Shown here one piece after another: positions 16,832-22,709 of a stretch of 59,228 nucleotides of DNA (positions are counted from its first letter, which is position 1; the number at the start of each line of letters is the position of its first letter). Source of the DNA: JAILZP01 sp037444185 (lineage in GTDB: Bacteria; Bacillota; Desulfotomaculia; Desulfotomaculales; Desulfocucumaceae); assembly GCA_037444185.1 (NCBI GenBank), contig JBBIMW010000013.1, forward strand, positions 1 through 59,228, in the 5' to 3' direction. The position numbers and the translations under genes were made by a program. The notes under the pieces are model-generated. The model did no database searches, was not told the origin of the DNA, and was given only the letters and a program-made list of their open reading frames with translations.

Positions 16832-16860
16832 TTGACAATATTAGGCCATGGTGTTAAAAT
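16832..16860 (+). promoter_or_regulatory. consensus sigma-A promoter of metK
   Basis: Perfect TTGACA at 16832-16837, a 17-base spacer and TAAAAT at 16855-16860. It gives a leader of about 80 bases before metK. Confidence 0.8.
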
Positions 16861-16897
16861 TAACGTGAATTTTTAGTTGTAGCCTGTTTTTTCCGGC

Positions 16898-16921
16898 CAG
16901 ACCTCCAAAGGGTCTGTTTTT
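16898..16921 (+). terminator. terminator-like hairpin in the metK leader
   Basis: CAGACC (16898-16903) pairs with GGTCTG (16911-16916) and is followed by five T's. It lies between the metK promoter and start codon, so it could attenuate transcription. TTGTAG near 16877 can pair with CTACAA beside the Shine-Dalgarno, giving a possible alternative fold. I cannot find the S-box (SAM-I) core. Confidence 0.55.
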
Positions 16922-16948
16922 ATGTAAAACTACAAAGGAGTGTTCAAT

Positions 16949-18139
16949 TTGACCAGAAAACTGTTCACCTCGGAATCAGTCACCGAGGGTCATCCCGATA
17001 AGGTAGCCGATCAGATTTCCGACTCCATACTGGACGAAATACTGGCCCAGGATCCCGGCGCCAGGGTGGCCTGCGAGACCCTCTGCACCACCGGGCTGGT
17101 GCTGGTGGCGGGGGAAATCACCACCAAATGCTATGTGGACATTCCCAGGGTGGTCAGGGAAACCATCAGGGATATCGGCTATACCAGGGCAAAATACGGA
17201 TTCGACTGCGACACCTGCTCGGTGATAACATCAATAGACGATCAGTCTCCGGATATAGCCATGGGGGTGGACAGGGCCCTGGAGGCCAAAGAGGGTCAGA
17301 TGAGCGATTCCGGGATAGAAGCCATCGGCGCCGGCGACCAGGGCATGATGTTCGGGTACGCCACCAACGAAACCGTGGAAATGATGCCCCTGCCCATTTC
17401 TTTGGCCCACAGGCTGGCCCGCAGGCTGGCCGAGGTCAGGAAGGCCAGGGAACTTCCCTACCTGCGGCCTGACGGCAAGGTCCAGGTGACGGTGGAATAC
17501 GATGGGGACGCGCCGGTCAGGGTGGACACGGTGGTGGTTTCCACCCAGCACCATCCAAGGGTGGGGCCGGGGGAAATACGCGAAGATGTCATTGCCAGGG
17601 TGATCAAGCCGGTGATCCCCGACCATCTGGCGGGACCAAAAATCAAATATTTCATCAACCCCACCGGAAGGTTTGTCATCGGCGGCCCCCAGGGGGACAC
17701 GGGGCTCACGGGCAGGAAAATAATTGTGGATACATATGGCGGCATGGCCCGCCATGGGGGAGGGGCCTTTTCGGGCAAGGATCCCACCAAGGTGGACCGG
17801 TCCGCCAGCTACGCCGCCCGCTATGTGGCCAAAAACATAGTGGCCGCCGGGCTGGCGGACCGCTGCGAAGTGCAGCTGGCCTACGCCATCGGGGTTGCCA
17901 GGCCGGTTTCCATTATGGTGGAAACATTCAACACCGGCCGCATTTCAAATGAGCGGCTGATCCAGTTGATTCAGGGACATTTTGACCTGAGGCCCGCAGC
18001 CATTATCAACGTCCTGGACCTGTGCCGGCCCATATACCGCAAAACCGCGGCCTACGGCCATTTTGGCCGTACGGACATCGACCTGCCCTGGGAGAAAACG
18101 GATAAGGCGGAAGTACTGAAGAGGGAAGCGGGGATATGA
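16949..18139 (+). CDS. metK: S-adenosylmethionine synthetase
   Basis: Makes S-adenosylmethionine from methionine and ATP, in the cytosol as a tetramer. The 396-residue protein has the family landmarks: FTSESVTEGHPDKVADQISD at the start, the ATP-site hexapeptide in IGAGDQGMMFGYATNET, and the P-loop-like GGGAFSGKDPTKVDRSASYA. LAYAIGVARPVSI closes the C-terminal domain. I chose the TTG at 16949, eight bases after the GGAG of AAAGGAG (16934-16940). The in-frame GTG at 16940 overlaps that ribosome-binding site and is unlikely. The leader carries a consensus promoter and a terminator-like hairpin, pointing to attenuation. Confidence 0.96.
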   Translation: MTRKLFTSESVTEGHPDKVADQISDSILDEILAQDPGARVACETLCTTGLVLVAGEITTKCYVDIPRVVRETIRDIGYTRAKYGFDCDTCSVITSIDDQSPDIAMGVDRALEAKEGQMSDSGIEAIGAGDQGMMFGYATNETVEMMPLPISLAHRLARRLAEVRKARELPYLRPDGKVQVTVEYDGDAPVRVDTVVVSTQHHPRVGPGEIREDVIARVIKPVIPDHLAGPKIKYFINPTGRFVIGGPQGDTGLTGRKIIVDTYGGMARHGGGAFSGKDPTKVDRSASYAARYVAKNIVAAGLADRCEVQLAYAIGVARPVSIMVETFNTGRISNERLIQLIQGHFDLRPAAIINVLDLCRPIYRKTAAYGHFGRTDIDLPWEKTDKAEVLKREAGI

Positions 18140-18201
18140 TATAAAGGGAGGCTTTATCACCCTGCGGGCTGCTGCCGCATATCTTTGTAGTAATCCCGGG
18201 G

Positions 18202-18615
18202 GTGATGGGCATGTCGTGGCTGGCAGTCATTGTGGCGGCCCTGGCCTGCTGGCTGGGGTGCATTCTTTACGCCGCCGTCAGGAAGCTGAAGGAAGGGCGC
18301 CGGCCCGCCGAAAAAAGGGTGTGCCTGCTCATGGGGGAACAGGCCGGGGTGGCGGAGTGGTTTTTAAGAAGCGTATACAGTATTGAGGGCGTCAGGACCG
18401 GGAGGTTGGCGGTGACCGTTGCCGCCGTTGCCGCTTCCGGCGATATGGCGGGGATATTGGGGATATTGGCCCGGCAGAAGGGCTATTGCCTAGCCGGCCC
18501 CGGCCCTTGGCCTCCGCCGGGCCCGGAAGGCGGTCCGGCGGGAATAATGCTGGACGTCAGGGGCATGGATGTCCCCGGACTGGAAGCCGTCCTGCGCAAT
18601 TTGAGGGCCTTGTGA
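18202..18615 (+). CDS. membrane-anchored protein of unknown function
   Basis: Not recognised. The 137-residue product has one N-terminal membrane helix (about 5-25), a basic stretch (KLKEGRRPAEKR), then a small soluble domain with alternating hydrophobic strands (RVCLLMGEQAGVAEWFLRSV, RLAVTVAAVAAS, IMLDVRGMDVPGLEAVLRNL) and a Pro/Gly-rich linker between. The topology suggests a cytoplasmic domain tethered to the membrane. The GTG at 18202, or an ATG at 18205 or 18211, follows a G-rich site. It lies 62 bases after metK and 53 before the GAF/GGDEF gene, so it may be part of either transcript. Confidence 0.6.
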   Translation: MMGMSWLAVIVAALACWLGCILYAAVRKLKEGRRPAEKRVCLLMGEQAGVAEWFLRSVYSIEGVRTGRLAVTVAAVAASGDMAGILGILARQKGYCLAGPGPWPPPGPEGGPAGIMLDVRGMDVPGLEAVLRNLRAL

Positions 18616-18673
18616 CGGAGACGGAAAAAAGAGTATAAAAAAGGTATGTCCTCCCCTCTGTCGAAATAATGCC

Positions 18674-18683
18674 GGGGGGGGGG
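18674..18683 (+). repeat. G10 homopolymer at the start of the GAF/GGDEF gene
   Basis: Ten consecutive G's lie three bases after an in-frame ATG (18669) and ten bases before the GTG at 18693. The tract is either the ribosome-binding site of the GTG start or part of the first codons from the ATG. Such tracts are slippage-prone. Confidence 0.8.
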
Positions 18684-18692
18684 ATTGTTTTT

Positions 18693-20420
18693 GTGAGGGT
18701 CAGGCACGGGAAGGGCTACATGCACGCAGTATATTCCCTGGCCGTCATCGCGGGCGGGACAGGCCTTCTGATCAGCATGTTCGGGGATTTGGACCTGGAC
18801 CGGTCAAAGGAATTCGCGATCCTGATAGTGCTGGGGATACTGATAGAGTGGCTGGCGGTGGATTTTGCCCTGGGCAGGCTTTCCGGCGGCTTCGCCCTGG
18901 TTTTGTCCTCTCTGCTTGTTTTCAACCTCAGCGCCTCCGCCTGGATCAGCGCGGTGGCCTTTTTTGTGGGAAATGGCATTGCCAACAGGGGGAACCCGGT
19001 GCGCACGGCAGTGTTCAACATGGCCCAGCAGGTGCTTGCCCTGTACGGTGCGGCCAGTCTGGTCGGGCTGGCGTGGGGCCGCGATATTTCGGCCCGGCTT
19101 CTGGTGGCGGACATGACCGGCGGACTGTTCCAGCTGGCTGGGTTTGTGGCCCTGTACTTCGTCATCAATCACGGGCTGGTGTACCTGTATATGTATCCCG
19201 GCAGGGAAGGGGCCAGGATGTATTCCTGGAGGGACACCCTGCGCTGGGACGCCCTCAGCTACCTTTTCAGCATTCCCTTCGGTATTGTGACGGCGGTGCT
19301 TTACCACAAAACAGGCATGCCGGGGGTGCTGCTGATGTTTTTACCGGTACTGGCCGTGCAGTTTATCCTGCGCCTTTACGTCAGATCCCAGCTGGTCAAC
19401 AGGGAGCTGCGGGCGGTGTACGAGATAACCCGTAGGCTGGGGTCCCGGGAAGGTGTTGACCAAATTCCCGGGGTGCTTTTAAAGGAGATGCGCAGGGCCA
19501 TTGCTTTTCATACCGGGGTGGTCTATCTCCGCCGGGAGGAAACCGGAATGTATGAATCCGCCGCCGCTTACGGACCATACAGGGAACAGCTGGAAAAGGA
19601 CCGCCTGTCTTTTGGGGAGGGATTCCTGGGCTGGGTGGTAAACAACGGTGAGCCGGAGATAATATTCGATTCCAAAACGGATCCCAGGGTCAAGTCCGAC
19701 CAGGGCCTCCCCCGGGTGCTCCGGTCGCTGCTGGCGGTTCCCATGGCGGGGGAGGCGGGCCCCCTCGGGCTGGCGGTTGTCGGCGGTAAAAAGGCTTTGT
19801 CTTTCACCCAGCAGGACTTGGAGGTGGCGGTATCGTTGTGCGGCACGGCGACTGCGGCGCTGTCCAACCGGGTGCTGGCCCGAAGGGTGGATGACTGGGG
19901 CGGCCGGGATTACCTCACCGGCCTGCTCAACCGGAAAAGTTTCTACCAAAACGGCCTCCGGTTTTTTGAACGGGGGGATAAGGTCGCCCTGATCCTGATG
20001 GATCTTGACCTGCTGGGACACTTCAATGAAAACTGGGGCCAGGATACGGGAGACAGGATGCTTTGCGAACTGGCCCGCATTTTAAAGTCCACCGGGGTGC
20101 CCGGTATGGAGGCCGGCCGCTACGGGGACGATGAATTCGCCCTGCTGCTGCCCGGCTTTGACGAACAAAGGGCGCTTTTGATGGCCCGGGAACTGAGAGG
20201 GGGGCTGTCCGACCACATTGTCACCGGAGAGTATCCCCTGATCAGGATAAAGGTCAGCCAGGGTATCGCAGTGGGACCCGCAGACGGAGAAAGCCTGGAC
20301 GAACTTCTGAAAGCGGCCTCCCGGGCTTTGCGGCGGGCGAAGAAAAGCGGCCGGGACTGCATTGTCACCGCTTCGGATTTAAAGTCCCGGAATACCGGAA
20401 GGAGCGGCTGGATTACTTGA
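18693..20420 (+). CDS. membrane protein with GAF and degenerate GGDEF domains
   Basis: About 575 residues. Residues 1-240 form about seven membrane helices, and a soluble linker follows. A GAF domain (about 255-400) contains IAFHTGVVYLRREETGMY and SFGEGFLGWVVNNG. A GGDEF domain (about 410-560) follows. Key catalytic features are altered: the signature reads RYGDDEF instead of RYGGDEF, the substrate helix reads DLDLLGHFNENWGQDTGD where active cyclases have a Phe-Lys pair and Asn-Asp, and no RxxD inhibitory site is visible. It may therefore bind GTP or c-di-GMP poorly and act as a sensor rather than a cyclase. comF follows with a TTGA overlap. The start is either ATG 18669 or GTG 18693, around a G10 tract. 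Confidence 0.82.
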   Translation: MRVRHGKGYMHAVYSLAVIAGGTGLLISMFGDLDLDRSKEFAILIVLGILIEWLAVDFALGRLSGGFALVLSSLLVFNLSASAWISAVAFFVGNGIANRGNPVRTAVFNMAQQVLALYGAASLVGLAWGRDISARLLVADMTGGLFQLAGFVALYFVINHGLVYLYMYPGREGARMYSWRDTLRWDALSYLFSIPFGIVTAVLYHKTGMPGVLLMFLPVLAVQFILRLYVRSQLVNRELRAVYEITRRLGSREGVDQIPGVLLKEMRRAIAFHTGVVYLRREETGMYESAAAYGPYREQLEKDRLSFGEGFLGWVVNNGEPEIIFDSKTDPRVKSDQGLPRVLRSLLAVPMAGEAGPLGLAVVGGKKALSFTQQDLEVAVSLCGTATAALSNRVLARRVDDWGGRDYLTGLLNRKSFYQNGLRFFERGDKVALILMDLDLLGHFNENWGQDTGDRMLCELARILKSTGVPGMEAGRYGDDEFALLLPGFDEQRALLMARELRGGLSDHIVTGEYPLIRIKVSQGIAVGPADGESLDELLKAASRALRRAKKSGRDCIVTASDLKSRNTGRSGWIT

Positions 20421-21205
20421 AACTGTTGTCCGGGTTGCTGGATCTTTTTTTTCCGCCCCGCCGGGTGTGCCCCCTTTGCGGGGCGCCGGAGGACCCGGCC
20501 GGCATCTGCGGCCGGTGCCGCGAAGCAATTTCGTTTTTCCGGAGAGAGCCGTTCTGCTCTATGTGCGGAAGATTTTTTCAGCAGACCCCCGGCGTCCGGG
20601 CCGGGCCCCAGCGGGACGGGGAGCGCCTCTGCCGGGATTGTGCGCGGGAAGGAAGGTTTTTTCAGCTGTCCAGAGCGGCGGGCCCTTACGAGGGCTTTTT
20701 AAAAGGCGCGGTGTTGAGGCTTAAATACACGGGAAAAAGGGAACTGGCCGGCCACCTCGCCGAGCTGATGTTTCAATCGGCGGCCCTTAACCAATACTAT
20801 ATATCGGCACAACTGATCACGCCGGTGCCGCTGTCTCTGGAAAGGAGCAGGCGGCGGGGGTTCAACCAGTCGGAACTGCTGGCCTTCGAGCTGGCCCGGA
20901 GAATGAGGCTGGATATGCTTGCGGTGCTGCGGAAGACAAGGGAGACTTCCCCCCAGACCGGCCTGGGCAGGTACGGAAGGGGGGAGAATCTTGTGGGGGC
21001 CTTCGGGCTGACGGACCCCGTATCCGTTAGGGGAAAGGCCGTACTGCTGGTTGATGATGTCGTCACCACCGGAAACACGCTGAATAATGCTTCGGAAACG
21101 CTGATCCGGGGCGGCGCGGCCACAGTCGTCTGCATTGCCGCGGCGGCGGGAAGGACCCTGCCCCACTCTCCCTGCGGCGATATTTTAATTCCAAACCGGG
21201 GTTAA
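20417..21205 (+). CDS. comF: ComF family phosphoribosyltransferase-like protein
   Basis: ComF-family protein of 262 residues, linked in other bacteria to DNA uptake during competence. The N-terminal part carries paired zinc-ribbon cysteines (CPLCGAPED, CGRCREA, CSMCGRFF, CRDCARE). The C-terminal half is a type I phosphoribosyltransferase domain with the PRPP loop VLLVDDVVTTGNTLNNAS. The preceding block, VPLSLERSRRRGFNQSELLA, is the usual ComF signature. The TTG start overlaps the upstream stop (TTGA), so translation is coupled to the GGDEF-like gene. No other competence genes are in the window, so its precise role here is open. Confidence 0.9.
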   Translation: MKLLSGLLDLFFPPRRVCPLCGAPEDPAGICGRCREAISFFRREPFCSMCGRFFQQTPGVRAGPQRDGERLCRDCAREGRFFQLSRAAGPYEGFLKGAVLRLKYTGKRELAGHLAELMFQSAALNQYYISAQLITPVPLSLERSRRRGFNQSELLAFELARRMRLDMLAVLRKTRETSPQTGLGRYGRGENLVGAFGLTDPVSVRGKAVLLVDDVVTTGNTLNNASETLIRGGAATVVCIAAAAGRTLPHSPCGDILIPNRG

Positions 21206-21244
21206 CCACATGGAAACCCCTTTTCGTTCCGGTTATTAACAGAC

Positions 21245-21262
21245 TTATGCACATTATCCACA
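21245..21262. promoter_or_regulatory. two abutting perfect DnaA boxes
   Basis: TTATGCACA (21245-21253) directly followed by TTATCCACA (21254-21262); both match TTATNCACA. They lie between comF and the cold-shock gene, about 60 bases before the latter's -35 element. No other replication genes are near. Titration or DnaA-linked control are possibilities. Confidence 0.7.
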
Positions 21263-21322
21263 GGTTTGTATTCCACAGGGGGGCCTCGGCCCGGGGCAGA
21301 ATGGGCCTGGGACTGGAAACTC

Positions 21323-21351
21323 TTGACTTAAAGAATGGATTGTGATAACAT
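21323..21351 (+). promoter_or_regulatory. candidate sigma-A promoter of the cold-shock gene
   Basis: TTGACT at 21323-21328, a 17-base spacer and TAACAT at 21346-21351, with a TG upstream. It lies 39 bases before the GTG start. Confidence 0.6.
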
Positions 21352-21389
21352 TCAAACACCCCGGATATATTTGCTTAGGAGGAATGTTT

Positions 21390-21587
21390 GTGCAGGGCAA
21401 GGTTAAGTGGTTCAGTTCCGAAAAAGGGTACGGTTTTATTGAAAGGGAGGATGGAGGGGACGTTTTTGTTCACTTCTCTGCCATAGTGGGTGAAGGCTTT
21501 AAAACCCTCAACGAAGGGCAGCAGGTGGAATTTGATATAGTGGACGGCGCCCGAGGGCCCCAGGCGGCAAACGTAACCAGAATATGA
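21390..21587 (+). CDS. cspA: cold-shock domain protein
   Basis: Small nucleic-acid-binding OB-fold protein of 65 residues, acting as an RNA chaperone. RNP1 is KGYGFIER and RNP2 is DVFVHFSAI; both are intact. The start is GTG at 21390, seven bases after AGGAGG (21377-21382), giving the canonical N-terminus MQGKVKWFSSEKGYGFIE. The ATG at 21384 is too close to the ribosome-binding site. An intrinsic terminator follows (21594-21620), so it is a single-gene unit. Abutting DnaA boxes lie upstream. Confidence 0.95.
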   Translation: MQGKVKWFSSEKGYGFIEREDGGDVFVHFSAIVGEGFKTLNEGQQVEFDIVDGARGPQAANVTRI

Positions 21588-21593
21588 CAATCC

Positions 21594-21620
21594 AACCCCA
21601 GTGGAACACTGGGGTTTTTT
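21594..21620 (+). terminator. intrinsic terminator of the cold-shock gene
   Basis: CCCCAGTG and CACTGGGG form an eight-base stem with a GAA loop, followed by six T's. It separates the cold-shock gene from hpf and rules out hpf starts upstream of it. Confidence 0.88.
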
Positions 21621-21714
21621 AAAAGCAGCGGATGGATTCCTCATTCCGGCCCCTGCGGGGCATGGGGGCCCGGTACGGGCTATTTTAAAAAGACCTGAAA
21701 GGAGTTGTTGCGGT

Positions 21715-22230
21715 ATTAAGGTACAGGTACGGGGAAGAAACATGGAAATCACGGGGGCTCTCAAGGAATACGTGGAAAAGCGCCTCGGTAAGCTGGAGAG
21801 GTATCTTGACAATCTCGGAGACGCCCAGGTGACCTTGACGGTTGAAAAGGATTCGCACCGTATTGAAGTTACCATACCCATCAACGGCATGATCCTCAGG
21901 GGGGAGGAAGCCACCGGCGATATGTATGCCTCCGCCGACATGGTGGTGGAGAAGCTGGAGAAGCAAATTGAGAAATACAAGGGAAGGCTGGTCAAGCGCA
22001 CCGGCAAGGCCGCCGTGGACAACCGGCAGGCCGTGGTCGGAGAGGACGGCCCCAGGGTGGTCCGCACAAAGCGATTTGCCATAAAGCCCATGGCCGTTGA
22101 CGAGGCGGTGCTTCAGATGAACCTGCTGGGCCACAGCTTTTTTGTTTTCTCCAACGCCGAGACGGATCAGGTGAATGTGGTTTACAAAAGAAAGGACGGC
22201 AACTACGGGCTGATAGAGCCCACCTTCTAG
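21715..22230 (+). CDS. hpf: ribosome hibernation promoting factor (long form), likely AUU start
   Basis: Long-form HPF that dimerises 70S ribosomes in stationary phase. The N-terminal ribosome-binding domain (about 1-100) reads IKVQVRGRNMEITGALKEYV and then LGKLERYLDN. The C-terminal dimerisation domain (about 115-171) has FAIKPMAVDEAVLQMNLLGH and VNVVYKRKDGNYGLIEP. The start is unusual. AAAGGAG at 21698-21704 is followed after ten bases by ATT in the right frame, which restores the first beta-strand. The next ATG (21742) would delete that strand and has no site. Upstream starts run through the csp terminator. Rare AUU starts are known in other translation-linked genes such as infC. The gene precedes secA, as in many Firmicutes. 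Confidence 0.88.
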   Translation: MKVQVRGRNMEITGALKEYVEKRLGKLERYLDNLGDAQVTLTVEKDSHRIEVTIPINGMILRGEEATGDMYASADMVVEKLEKQIEKYKGRLVKRTGKAAVDNRQAVVGEDGPRVVRTKRFAIKPMAVDEAVLQMNLLGHSFFVFSNAETDQVNVVYKRKDGNYGLIEPTF

Positions 22231-22232
22231 GC

Positions 22233-22498
22233 GGCTGTTGAAAAAGTCCGCCTGCTGCGTTGCGGCGGCTTTTTCACTCCGGCGCGCCCCTAGGTGCGCC
22301 TCCGCCCAAGCCCCTGCCGCGCTTTGCAGAATATTTGGCTGCATCCGGCTAAATGAGTTTTGCGACACATGCAAGGGGCGCGCACTGTGCGCCCCTTGCA
22401 TGTCTTCCCGCGCTCTGATAAAATTTTTTTGTGTCCTTCCGCTTGGACGGATTGCGCTGTATTCCTCATTCTGCCGGGGGACGGCTTTTTCAACAGCC
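22233..22498. repeat. MITE-like element with terminal inverted repeats
   Basis: GGCTGTTGAAAAAG at the left end (22233-22246) and CTTTTTCAACAGCC at the right end (22485-22498) form terminal inverted repeats around about 240 bases without a plausible gene. Inside are the 14-base palindrome at 22368-22402 and a GGCGC hairpin near 22281. The left 43 bases also match, inverted, the arm at 22637-22682. Together with 22475-22685, this accounts for most of the 479-base gap between hpf and secA, in which I see no gene. Confidence 0.65.
22368..22402. repeat. 14-bp perfect palindrome with 7-base loop
   Basis: CATGCAAGGGGCGC and GCGCCCCTTGCATG flank GCACTGT. A very stable hairpin with no T-run, inside the element at 22233-22498. 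Confidence 0.8.
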
Positions 22499-22556
22499 TC
22501 CCAGGAGAGTGTTGCAAAATCCGTTTATACGGCATCAAACAGGTATAGCCGGATAC
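22475..22556. repeat. dispersed repeat, copy B (relative at 16744-16823)
   Basis: Matches copy A after galU over about 80 bases, including CAACAGCC, AGGAGAGTGTTGCA, TATACGGCATCA and CAGGTATAGCCGGATAC. The phrase CAACAGCCTCCCAGGAGAG recurs at 22676-22694, just before secA. Confidence 0.8.
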
Positions 22557-22560
22557 GGCC

Positions 22561-22685
22561 GGAGGCTGTTCAAAAAGCTCCAGATGCAAGGCGCAGCAAG
22601 GCTTTAAGCGGAGGCGTACTGGTAGTACGTTGGAGCGAAAAAGCCGCCGCCGCAACGCAGCAGGTGGACTTTTTCAACAGCCTCC
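22561..22685. repeat. fold-back element upstream of secA
   Basis: GGAGGCTGTT at the left end pairs with AACAGCCTCC at the right end. The arms are imperfectly complementary along their length, and the centre is the hairpin CGTACT-GGT-AGTACG (22615-22629). The whole 125 bases can fold into one long imperfect stem. It ends 24 bases before the secA start codon. It resembles the nonautonomous intergenic repeats seen in several bacteria; no coding frame. Confidence 0.75.
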
Positions 22686-22709
22686 CAGGAGAGGATTTGA
22701 TAAGGTAAT

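Noticed and set aside
16861..16948. SAM-I riboswitch before metK
   Set aside because: The leader is too short and I cannot find the conserved S-box core; only a simple hairpin is visible.
21206..21340. Chromosomal origin at the DnaA boxes
   Set aside because: Only two boxes, no AT-rich unwinding region of note and none of the usual origin genes around it.
22238..22708. Open frame of 156 codons between hpf and secA
   Set aside because: It runs through inverted repeats and palindromes, has no ribosome-binding site and has Cys/Arg/Ser-rich composition typical of repeat DNA.
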